Positions 11,709-22,350 of a stretch of DNA of 64,000 nt are shown piece after piece (the stretch's first letter is position 1; every line of letters begins with the position of its first letter). The stretch lies in contig CM074865.1 of NCBI GenBank assembly GCA_037501455.1, positions 7,947,001 through 8,011,000 on the forward strand, in the 5' to 3' direction. Source of the stretch: Lantana camara. Lineage: Eukaryota > Streptophyta > Magnoliopsida > Lamiales > Verbenaceae. Below the pieces are notes generated by a model. It was given only the letters and a program-made list of their open reading frames with translations. It made no database searches and was not told the origin of the DNA. The position numbers and the translations under genes are program-made.

Positions 11709-14700
11709 TTATGGTTTGAAACTAAGTCCAATCATCTCTTTAGGGGCATTCTCCTGCTCCTTCAAACCTACCAATCTAGCAACAACTGCAGCACTCTCTT
11801 TGATATGTTCCATGTCTGCAGTATTGGTCCATAGCCGCCGGCATACTTGTAGCCTTCTTCGCTTCGTTTTTAAGTCTATACCCCACTTTTCATACATAGC
11901 TCTCCTTTCTTTTCTCGACAGTTTCTTGAACATTTTTCTGCTCAGCATCTCTCTTTCCCGGTTCAAAGCCTTCACACTGTTGACAAAATATGGAAGTGTT
12001 CAGAAATAAGATGTCAGGGGAAGAAGTTGTAATTTGTTAAAATTCAGGGGAAGTTTGTGTAATTAAGCCAAACTTCAGAATATGCCGGTGTAATAATCCC
12101 TTTATTGTAATAAGATTTAACATTGTATAAATCCCTAAAACAAGTTGTAATAAAATCATACCTTGAGTCCTCAGGAGAAGTGTGATCATCCTTCACGCAA
12201 CTCGTCTCTTCAAAGTTCTTCTTGAGAAATGCCAATCGCCTTAACTCAACCTCCATGTAAACATTTTCAGAAGGATCTCCTTTGAATAGTAGGAAAAAGT
12301 AAGTTCTATAGACCAAAGGAATGTGGCAAGTATCCCATAATTCAATTATCTCTTTCTTCTGCCTCTCAAATTGAGCTGGCCAATCCGAAGAATCTTGAGC
12401 GTTAAAGGTGCTTTTGGAAGTATTTCCATCCCCAAACTGCTTCATCACCTTAGGAGTGATCACCTCATTGAAGTCTGCAACACATGGTTCTTCTTCTGCA
12501 GCTTTCTCGGGATTTTTCTGTTTATTTTCATCCTCAAAATGGTTCACCACCTCAGGCACGATCACCTCTTTGATTTCCGGTACACATGATTCTTCTTCAT
12601 TTTCAGCTTTTTCGGGGTGTTCTGATTTATTTCCATCCTCAAACGGCTTCACCACCTTAGTGAGTGATTCTTCATTTTCGGGATTTTCGGGATTTTTTGA
12701 TTTACTTTCACCCTCAAATTGCTCCAACATTTTCCCCTTAGGAATGAATACCTCATTACATGGTTCTTCTTGCCTGATTACCTCATGATGTTCGCCCAAT
12801 GTCTTGATGATTTCTTTTTCTTTATCGTTTATGGAGTTATTCTTGATAGAGTTATGGGAATCTGGCCCGTGCAGTTCTTTAATATGCTCATGTGGCTCTA
12901 TCTTTGAAAGATTCCCCCCTTGATCATCTGCATCATTGACATGTGATGTCGCCTCGGTTTTCATTGTCACCTCAGCAGCCGGAGATTCCTTAATTGTAGT
13001 TACCATTTCAGAAGGATTGGAGATTTTTTCTTCCGATGAACAATGAGTTGGTCCTACATGGTAAATTCAACATGTAAATTAGTATGACCGTGCATGTTAG
13101 CAATAACATTTGTTATGGATGTTTTCGCGCTAAACTTGTCAGGGAACTCGATGTTATTAATGATACATGAGGGGTTATTTGTAATTACCCCAAACCTTAG
13201 GGGTAGTAGATGTAACCCGTCCTAATAGTAAAACTTGGATAAAAGGTGCTTTCAGGTTTTAGCTTTGTTTGAAAGGTCCTAATAGTACCTGAATTATCCT
13301 CGTGCTTAGGTGCTGACGATTCACTTGCGCTAGCAACACCATTTCTCTTGGTGAAATCAATCTCTATACAATCAGCCTCTTTGAATTTCTTATTATTATC
13401 TAATTGAACAAGCCAGGACGGATCAGGAGATTGAGGGCCAAAATATTTCTCAATGTATAATCGAGGAGACGTGTTATCAGATAGAAACTGATCTTCATAA
13501 TTATCAGCTACTATGTCTGATGCTTCTGAAGCTGTATACTCATGATCTGTCCACGTATCTTTGTCGTAGCTCAAATCCATCTAAAGAGAGAAAATATGAG
13601 AAAATAAGAAGAAGAAGAAAGAAAAGGGAAGTATGATCTGAAGAAAAAATATGTACTAACCGAAGATGCTGATGATTGATGTGATAATCCTAATCTTGAT
13701 GCTGTGTCGAGTCGGGATTCAGCTAGGTTTCGTTGATTAGTTAGTTGCTTTATTTCTTCACCCAACTGCGAAATTCAGACGAGTGAAAAGGTAAAAACAT
13801 TAATGTTTAACAAATGTACATACATATGCAACTATACTCATAATTCCATGATGCTTATGGCTTATGCAAGATTGACGGATGAGGGGTGTCCATGTAATAT
13901 TAAGACAGACGTTCATAGTTTTCTTGTTTAAACCAAAAGCAGGCGAATAACGGGAAAGTCCTCCTTTCTCCGAAGGTTTTTCCTAGCCTCCATTACTCAG
14001 GCAGTATTCGTGTAATTATTGTTACTTTGAGGCCATCTTGTTTAAAGGCAAAAAGCATATAGTCAATAAGAGATCAAAATCAAGATTATTTAGGCCATTC
14101 TAGTTCACCTGATCGATGATAACTTCTTTCTCTTTGACTGCAGGCGTAAGATCACAATTTGCCATATGAGAACTCAAGGTTTTGACCTCATTCTCTAATC
14201 TAGTTATTTCTCTTCTCAACTTCTGTACCAAGGCTTTTTCCGACATCATGACGTTGACTTGCGCGTTCGTGCTAATTTGCTTAGCGCAACTAGCAAACAC
14301 GAGCGTGCTTCTTGATTGCTCAACATGACTGTGAGCAGGACTCATAGTGCATAAAATAGCAGTCCTAGCATTTCCTCCCAAAGAGTGTTGTAGTATTCTT
14401 GTTAGCTTCGAGTCTCTGTACGGCACGTGTCCGCTTCTTCCCTTGCTGAATTTCGAAAAAGTTTAAAATTATAGAGATGCCAGAAAAAATGGTGACATGT
14501 TTTTCATTTTGTGATAATTACATCGACATTCCCTGAGGTTTGACCTAATGACACAAACTTCCCTTCAGTTTTGAGAAATTACAACAATTTTGCCTATTGA
14601 GGATTTACATTGGATTTGGACTGCCGACTATGGACAATGTCATCTATATGTTTATATTAATTCCCTGTTTTACCCTTGACAATTATTGTCAGTATCTTTA

Positions 14701-15336
14701 AATTCATAACTATAATAGACAAGGGAAGTTTTTGTAATATCTCAAACCTCAAGGGAGGTTTGTGAAATCAGACCAAACCTTAGCGTATGCCAGTCTAACT
14801 ATCCCGATTTTTTTCAATAATTGTACCTTAATTTGCGAATGACTGTTCCAAGGGTTAGCAGGCTTCGGTTTATGTGGCAGCCTTCTTTTAGTCTCGTCCC
14901 AGCTGACATTGTTTGAGAAGTGCGTTCGCTTCCAGCGAGATCAACAAAATTCTGTGTTGGAAAAAGGTTACTAAGTTCTAGTGTACTAAAAGAGAATTCA
15001 TGTCTACATTCTTGTATACATAATTCGAAAATGTTTAATTAATTTATACCACTGTAGCTGTTAGTGTGCTTGCATTTTCTGCTCCTAAGTATTCGCGGTC
15101 TGCGCTTTCGACAGTCTGCAGGAATTTCCATTATACTTTTATATACATAATATATACACATATGTATAAGTAAATATAAATGACAATTTGAAGCATACCA
15201 AGCCAAGAATTTGATGTGATCTAGAGCTCATTTCATTAAGAGCAGTGTCTCCAATTTTCCTCTCAGCTGCATGAAATTATCTTATCAGTAAATATTTCTT
15301 GATATTATTATATTATATACAATTATTATATATATA

Positions 15337-15367
<31 letters not shown>

Positions 15368-16350
15368 AGATATAGATATATATGAAATCTCTAACCTTCA
15401 CATATAGCTAGCTGCTCTTTTAGATGGTTAGAATCCCTAATTATCACCTCTGTAAGCTTCTCGACCACAGTCCCCCTCTACAACCGGAAACAACGTTAAA
15501 AAGTCGCTTAAAGATTACTGTTTTATTGATCAAGAATTCAAATTTAATTTTCGAAAAAGTTCCAATATTTACCACTGGATCATCCAGAAGTCTAAGTGGA
15601 GGACTTTCTGAAATGAGGAGGTCTCTTACTACTTCATTGTAGATCTCCATTGCAGAGAACTTCAACACGAATTCTCTGTCGCTGTGCTGAAATTCATGTA
15701 TATTCCGACAACTTTCATCAGACAACATGTTACGAATCGAAAATGGAAGAAAATTGCCATACCTTCTCCATGTAATCATATATATCATCTATTGCATAGT
15801 CTAAAATTCCGGACATGGTATACGTTTTGCCACTGCTCGTCTGCCCATATGCGAAAATGCTCGCTGCAGAGGACATTTATCACTTAAGGTTGTCAATCAT
15901 TATACATAAATCATCAATAAAAAGCACCAAATGTAAGAACTCACAGTTGATTCCACTTAATACTGAGAGTGCAATCTTTTTAGCAGATTCCTCGTAAACT
16001 TGCTTCGTGTGAGAGTCAGGCCCGTATACCCTATCTACATTCAATAAATAAAATTATCAAGATAAAATTCAACTTCTTTGTGCTCATATGAACTATAACT
16101 CATTGAAATGAAATACTTCAATGTTATATATACCAAATGTGTAGGCAGCCGGCGCCATGGATCGTTCTTGAAAAGTGTTCTTGTATATGAGAGTTGTGGT
16201 GTTGATGCATTCCCATTCGGAGACATCGTTCTTGGAAAGTTCTCTCTCATTCAGAGGCCTCAATCTCACTGAAACAGCGATTTTCTCCTCGGGTGCATTG
16301 CCATCTTGACTGTCCCAATCGACCGATGATTCGCCACTAATCGACCCCAT
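11709..16350 (-). CDS. kinesin-7 motor protein with C-terminal DUF3490 (NACK-type)
   Basis: Plus-end microtubule motor; relatives (NACK1/HINKEL, KIN-7) act in cytokinesis and phragmoplast expansion. My 13-exon model, 5' to 3', is 16350-16134, 16034-15945, 15863-15763, 15686-15573, 15477-15396, 15266-15199, 15115-15050, 14951-14827, 14445-14109, 13765-13661, 13580-13289, 13053-12162 and 11976-11709. It totals 2757 nt, or 918 aa plus stop, with every phase consistent and all introns GT-AG. The motor domain comes first: P-loop GQTSSGKT (109-116), switch I NEMSSRSH (212-219) and switch II DLAGSER (250-256). A heptad-rich neck follows (about 350-430), then a charged tail with a degenerate repeat (about 628-748) and a C-terminal DUF3490 (about 750-918) starting [12 protein letters not shown] and ending with the basic [20 protein letters not shown]. 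In NACK1 the C-terminal part binds an NPK1-type MAPKKK; that partner is inferred here. Introns contain MITE pieces. Confidence 0.92.
12003..12115. mobile_element. partial MITE end in kinesin intron 12
   Basis: The sequence contains GGGGAAGTTTGTGTAATTAA and then CCAAACTTCAGAATATGCCG, matching the right half of the fold-back family seen at 471-766 and 14513-14805. Only one end is present. Confidence 0.5.
12413..12769 (-). repeat. degenerate ~25-34-aa protein repeat, four units, in kinesin tail
   Basis: Residues about 628-748 contain four successive units built on the plan acidic start (EEP/EES), a hydrophobic core ([22 protein letters not shown]), then F-E-D/G-x-N-K and NPEK/HPEK. Units begin at about residues 628, 660, 685 and 719. 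They are encoded in one exon and look like old tandem duplication of an acidic, probably disordered, linker. Confidence 0.75.
14513..14805. mobile_element. fold-back MITE in kinesin intron 8
   Basis: The left end is GATAATTACATCGACATTCC plus TGAGGTTTGACCTAATGACA; the right end carries AGACCAAACCTTAGCGTATG in inverted relation. It is about 290 bp without coding capacity and resembles 471-766. Confidence 0.65.
15322..15381 (+). repeat. (TA)n and GATATA microsatellites in kinesin intron 5
   Basis: A run of TA dinucleotides is followed directly by about five copies of the hexamer ATAGAT. It lies between exons 5 and 6 of the kinesin gene. Confidence 0.9.
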
Positions 16351-16548
16351 TTTCTTATTATTTTTTTCAACTTTTTTCTCACTTAGGAGAACTAGTCAGA
16401 TTCCAGACTTTCTTGATAAGGCATTTCTCCCTGCAAAAACGTAGTTATTCTCTGACATTTGCATTTTCATTTGGAAGGAATTACATAAGGTATCAATTAG
16501 CTAAACAAGGAATTATAACAAAGGCATGTATAATGCAATGCAGTCAAG

Positions 16549-16674
16549 CTCTGATACACGAGCACTCCTAAAAATTTCATCTTGTCGCGTGGTGTCGTGT
16601 CGAATACTCATTTCAAACACCACGACGGTCCACGTATCGTGTCTGTATCACCGTGACCGGTCCGTGCATCACAG
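16549..16674. mobile_element. 126-bp MITE with 8-bp target duplication (family A)
   Basis: It begins CTCTGATACACGAGCACTCC and ends GTCCGTGCATCACAG. Flanks are CAGTCAAG (16541-16548) and CAGCCAAG (16675-16682), a 7-of-8 match. The interior shares the family A words AAAATTTCATCTTGTCGCG and CGTGTCGAATACTC. It lies about 200 bp upstream of the kinesin start codon, in the likely promoter. Confidence 0.75.
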
Positions 16675-17272
16675 CAGCCAAGTCATGCATATATCCAATA
16701 TATATGTGTTTATATGTGCCTTCGTGTTTGTATCTATCAAAAAAAGAACGCTGGGAAAATTTCGATATATAAACCCAACTTCTTCTCAACATGCAATGAT
16801 GTGCAAAATGAATATATATGATATCCAACACCCTCATTCCAAGAACCGTACATGGGAAGAAGATGAGGAAATCAAGATTAATATCTCAATAAAAAGAAAA
16901 AAAACCATGAAACAAGGAAATCATTTGAAATTAATTTAAGCTATATTAACAAATTTACCCACCAGATTAAGACGTAGAATGCCAAACGACCTGTTGATAT
17001 CAGGAAAACCCACAACGATAATTCTTTCTCAACAGATCAACGGGAAAGAATTGCAGAAAAGAAAGGGAAAAAAAGATGACCCACAATGAAAGAGATCAAG
17101 AAAGTCAATTGTGCAGTCGTAATGGGGGTATATTTTGATGGTTGGAGAGAGATAATAAAAGCGTTAAACAAGGTAATATAATTAGCCGCCAATACCAACG
17201 GCCTAAACCGAATTTAGCTACTCAAATTAAGTAAAGGCAGATACATACATGCAACTCATAGCACGTTTTTAA

Positions 17273-17314
17273 GGAAAAAATAGTCAAAACCGCTGGAAAA
17301 AATAGTCAAAACCG
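17273..17314 (+). repeat. 20-bp direct repeat
   Basis: GGAAAAAATAGTCAAAACCG occurs twice, separated by CT. Confidence 0.9.
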
Positions 17315-19989
17315 TTTTGGGATGGTGATTTGTCAAGAAACAATAGTTTATATGGTGGTATTAGGGTCGAAATAGTTTAGATGGTGAATTACAAAACGGG
17401 GCATAGTTCGAATGGTAAAAAATAATTATCTCTATTTATAATCTTTTCGAAGCCCGGAAGTCTGAACGCCCTAGCTTTAGGCCAACGTTTGATCATTTTA
17501 GCTTGAATTGTAATAGGGATCCGGATTTTGATAATGCCTCTTGGTGTTTAGGGTGGTATTTATTGGTAGGGGGCACTCTTTTAACAATCATTTGTACGGG
17601 TTCTTTGCTGACTGTATGGACATTTCCGTTTTGGCTGGTTATATATGAGGGGAAACCTCGGTAAAAATTTTGGGTTCGACTGATTGTTTTTTAAAAAAAT
17701 AAAAGTTTTCATTCCTAAGTTTGATTCTCGATTAAGAAAATATGTGTTTAGGATAAAAATGATATCAACTAAAAAACTCCTCATACAAAATCAAGATATA
17801 ATTAAAAAAAGAATTATTAGCTGCTCAACTTTAAATTGACCACACAATCTCAATCTAAATACCCTCAAATGAAAAGGAAAAGCTGAGATTCTCTTCAGTT
17901 TTGTGATTTCTTTCAACTAATTTTAAAAATAGTGTAATTTACTTGATTCGTAGAATCTTGTAGCTGTGTATGGGATCGGATTCCGGTAGGTTTAAATTTT
18001 ATTATCAATCGAACAGTTTGACGTCGGTCGGTTTTGAAAATCTAACGGGCGGTTTTACGGAGGGATACTTTATCAATTTTTTTATTTCAAATTGAAAACA
18101 TATAAAGCACTACTCAAATTAGGAATTACAAATTTGTAACATACTGATAAAAACTGTAGAAAAACTAAATCAGGTTGAAGGAAAAGAAACAAATAGGAAA
18201 ATTACTTAAATCAATAACTTTAATTGTATAAACTTATTGGAAAATGATAGTTTAGCGTAGAAATAGGGCTGAAGATCAGAAACAATTTCCCCGGAGATTA
18301 GATCATTTCAATTTTTGATAAAAAAGTAGGAGATGAGGATGAATGTTTATTAAGAAAAGAAAAATGCATATATAATTTTGATGTTGGGAAGTGAAAAGGT
18401 TTTTGTGGGATCTTGAAGAGGCAACGGTATATTCTGTAAATGAGTAAACATGTGGAAATATTTTGTAAATATGCGATAACTAATGGGCGAATGAATTATT
18501 CTTAAATTCTTAGAATATATATATATAATATTTAATGTTATTATATATATATATATGGCAGGTGGGGTGGGTATATGGCAGGTGCAATCTTTCAAACCCG
18601 TTACCCGATTGAATCTTAGCGGGAGTTAAGATTTTAAACTATTAAAAAAAAATTAAAATAAAACGATCGACGAAGGGATCGACTCAGTTCGGTCGACTTT
18701 TACGGATGGTGCGGATTTGTGTTCACCCCTAAAATATTGGTTGAGAAAATTTACTTGTGTATGGGGTTGTAATAAGTAATACTTTTTCTTACGTACATTT
18801 TTGCAATGGTCCAACTTCCTACTAGGCTACTATCTTCGGAGAAGTAATTTCAAAGTATATATATTTATATGGACCTCATCATCAAGTAGTCATTCCTCTT
18901 AGTGGCTAGTGTAATTACTAAGTAATACTACAATAAAAAGCCATCATTATATACTCAAAAAATAAAAAGTTCATGCACGAGTATTACTTAATTATAGGTC
19001 AAACTTAAGCAATGTGGGAAAATAAATTAGCAAATTGATATGATTTGCATTATGATTATATTGTATTATATTTTCTTGGCTTGAAACCTATACCATCCAA
19101 ATTTCAACAAGAGTTTGTATAAATACATTTAATTATAACTACGGTCATCGGGAGATCGTCATGAATGATGTTATTCGTTTGAATGTAAACCTTACATAAA
19201 CCACCCCTCTAAAATTCTAAATCTCACACATAAACCCCCTAACTCATGTAATTATGAACAATCATGGTTTTTTTCTCTCTCTTTACATATATATATATAT
19301 GATGGGTCTTCTCATATTACACGTGACTAGCAACGAATAGGCATAGCTCAAGAGAAGTTCGAGAGTTCGCTAGTGATGCAAACTTCCACACCAATCCTAG
19401 GAAACGTGAGATCATCGGAGAGAGGTCGCTAAGCTTTACACGACATGATAAGATAACCGGGAACAGGGCTCAAGTTAAACTGAAGGCAGGATACAAAGAG
19501 TGAGAAAATAAAGAAGAGATGACTGCTTCAAAAAGTATGCATCAATTATATATTTATATATAGATAGATAGATATAGATATAGATAAATGTAAGTGACCT
19601 AATATATAATAGTAATCGTATTTTATGTTCAACTATACCCTCTATGTACCATTATGAAGCATCTCCAGCTAGAAATTGATGCATTATTATTTCACATCAA
19701 TTTTAGTATTTTATATTCTCAGTCTTGCCTATTTTTCCTAAGTATTTTATTCAAACTGCAAACCTATGCATGAGATGGTGCCAAAAATATTAGTTATTAA
19801 TGATGTATTTTAAGTTGCTTCTTGAGGAGATTTCTTGCAATATAAGGTTAGTTGGGGTGCTGCCACACTATGAATTCCATTATTTAAAGGGAGAAACGAG
19901 ACTGAAAAATAATGAAGGACCTTTAAGAGTCTTTGGCACGAATTATTGGGGCAAATATAGTATTATTGTTACTTAAAGGGCTAGCAACC

Positions 19990-20030
19990 TTTTTTTTTTT
20001 TTTTTTATCCCCAAAAAAAAAAAAAAAAAA
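19990..20030. repeat. poly-T / poly-A inverted pair
   Basis: A run of 17 T is followed by ATCCCC and a run of 18 A. The two could pair into a hairpin. It directly precedes a SINE-like head at 20031. Confidence 0.9.
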
Positions 20031-20095
20031 CGAGCGTGGTCGGGTGGAAAAGACTCGTTCAATCTTAGTTACATGTTAGATGTTCAAATTATGAC
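20031..20095 (+). mobile_element. SINE-like tRNA-derived head, copy 1
   Basis: CGAGCGTGGTCGGGTGGAAA resembles a Pol III A box. The following 45 bases align loosely with copy 2 at 21524-21589, sharing GGAAAAGA.TC, the CTT/AGTTA region and ACATGTT. The B-box region is decayed. No target duplication was found. Confidence 0.45.
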
Positions 20096-20420
20096 TTTTG
20101 AGTATAATCAAGACAAAGTTTAAATTCTCAAACTAGCTTTTTTAAATATGCACTGAAGTGCCTATAATTTAACGGGACGATTAATTATTACTATAATTAC
20201 AAAAATAGATATCATGGTTTTAAAAAAATAAAATAAATTATATATGTTCAAAGTTCATGAATAAGTTTGTTGGCGTAGATTAAATTATTTCATCATCATT
20301 ATTAAATAATTAAGAAGGAATTAATTAATACAATAATGAGGTGCAGACTGCAGTTATCTTTACATAATCCTTTATATATATTTCTCTAGGCCGGCTCACC
20401 CAAACGCTTTGAATTATTAG

Positions 20421-20594
20421 CTATGATGCACGGATACGGACACGGCGACACGGACACGGACACGACACGGATACGGCGACACGGATTTTTTCTTGAATTT
20501 CCCACGTAAGGAGTGTCGGACACGAGTGTCCGACACGACACGGCATAACACGACACGGCAAAATGATATTTTTAGAAGTGTCCGTACATCATAG
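20421..20594. mobile_element. 174-bp MITE with perfect 8-bp target duplication (family A)
   Basis: Inverted ends read CTATGATGCACGGATACGG and GTGTCCGTACATCATAG. Perfect 8-bp duplications ATTATTAG flank it at 20413-20420 and 20595-20602. The interior is built of repeated CGACACGGA/CGGACACG words. This is the best-preserved copy of the family in the window. Confidence 0.9.
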
Positions 20595-21523
20595 ATTATT
20601 AGAAAGGATTTCCTTTCTTTTATTTTCTTTGTTAATTTAATAATTGTAAAAGACAATAAGTTGAGGACGAGCTGTATTTAGGATCTCCTGTTGATTACAT
20701 TATCAATTTATCATTCTATTTTAGAAATTTTTGTTACAATTATCTTATCAATATTGATGGCGTTATTTGAGGAAATGGTTGAACCTCGAGGAAAAGCTCT
20801 TGCTGTGCTATCCCGACAGGTGACCGTTATTTGTAGCCAATAGGGCTCGACATTGAGGAACGCCTTTATATATTTCGTTGGTGTTGAATTAAGGTCGAGT
20901 CTATACTTTGTAGGATTCATAGTTCGTATGACACGTTCTTGTTGAATTAGGAATGTTGGTGTGATCATGTTTTATTGTGTTACATGTTTTAAGTAAAAAA
21001 AAAAAAATTGAACTCATAACTTTAAGATTTTGACTCTGCGACATCTTAAAAGAGTATTTAATATGTTTAATTAGTGATTATTATGTTGATTAATCGTAAA
21101 TAATATATCTTTTAATAGAAGTTAAGAAAATATGCAATCATAAAATTAGAGAGGATTGGACAATATTCAACTGTTTGTTTCACTCTAAACGTTCACTTTA
21201 ACTCCGACATTAAAATGGGAACCAAAAAGTGGATGAAAAGAAAATGTGAAAAAAAGTAAAACCTAGCTAATTAATCAGCCTACTTAATAATTTCAAAGAG
21301 ATGACTTCTTCATTTGCATGCATGTGACAACACCAATTAAGCTTTATAAAGTTTGATACCTTTTCCGAAATTTTAGACTTTGTTTGCTATGGACAACTTT
21401 TTTGATATCTATATATGTCAATTAAAAGACATACAATTTTAATTTTTACTTTATCCTACTTATTTTTTATTGCTTTATAATGAGTTTTATCGTGTTGTGT
21501 TACTACATAATAATTGATAATTC

Positions 21524-21589
21524 GGAGTATGGCCGAGCGGAAAAGATTCATTATATTCTTCTTTAACCACATGTTGGGAACTCGAGCCT
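21524..21589 (+). mobile_element. SINE-like tRNA-derived head, copy 2
   Basis: GGAGTATGGCCGAGCGGAAA looks like a Pol III A box, and GGGAACTCGAGCC, 40 bases later, resembles a B box. It resembles copy 1 at 20031. It abuts the hAT-like element that starts at 21589. Confidence 0.5.
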
Positions 21590-21772
21590 AGGGGTGGGCG
21601 TTTCGGATCGGGTATCGGATACCCAATCGTGTTTTTTTTTGCTAACTTCGGACTTCGGGTCGGGTACCCGAACTACCCGATCGGATACCCGAATTAGCCG
21701 AATTTTTTGAATATATATATAAATATAATAAAATATATGTACATATATATTATATATATTACAATATGTCCA

Positions 21773-21831
<59 letters not shown>

Positions 21832-22280
21832 ATATGTACATACTATACATTACAGTATGTATATATATATATTATATATATTATAATATGTGTACATTTA
21901 TTATTTATAGTACGTATATCATATTATATGTATAATAATAATAATAATAATAATAATATATATATAATATAATATATATTACAGTACGTATAATATTATA
22001 ATGTGTATAATATTACCTATATATAACATTATATTCATATAAATATTATATAATATATATAAATATCTCTTTAAAGCAACAAAAAAAATAATAAAAAAAT
22101 TAGAAATTAGTCGGGTTACCCGAACCCGACCCGATCGGATACCCGATAAAATCGGGTACCCGATCGTCGGATACCCGATTATTTCGGATCGGTTTCGGGT
22201 AGCAAAATATGCTACCCGACATTTCGGGTACCCGACCCGAAAAACCTGAAATCCGAAAAACCCGACCGCACCCACCCCTG
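21589..22280. mobile_element. hAT-like element with palindromic CGGGTACCCG subterminal repeats (family C)
   Basis: The left end is TAGGGGTGGGCGTTTCGG and the right end CCGCACCCACCCCTG, inverted relatives of each other. Both ends carry many copies of CGGGTACCCGA and GGATACCCGA. The centre is AT-rich with long (TA)n and (TAA)n runs. The flanking 8 bp do not match, so it may be old or my boundary may be off. Confidence 0.65.
21776..21827 (+). repeat. (TA)n microsatellite
   Basis: About 50 bp of uninterrupted TA dinucleotides inside the family C element. A (TAA)n run follows at about 21929-21957. Confidence 0.9.
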
Positions 22281-22350
22281 CAGTAATCTTTGGGTAGTAT
22301 AGAACTATTTTAAATCATGTGACCACTTATCCATTGTTTGAGATGATTGC

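Larger units (their letters stand above)
16351..22345. other. 6-kb AT-rich intergenic region with transposon remnants
   Basis: The first few hundred bases should be the kinesin 5' UTR and promoter, since the start codon is at 16350. I see no protein-coding gene. Listed separately are two family A MITEs (16549-16674 and 20421-20594), a hAT-like element (21589-22280), two SINE-like heads and microsatellites. A perfect 20-bp direct repeat occurs at 17273-17292 and 17295-17314. About 19540-19590 has a TAGATA microsatellite. Confidence 0.7.

Noticed and set aside
21563..21972. Ile/Tyr-rich ORFs
   Set aside because: Translation of (TA)n repeats inside a MITE.
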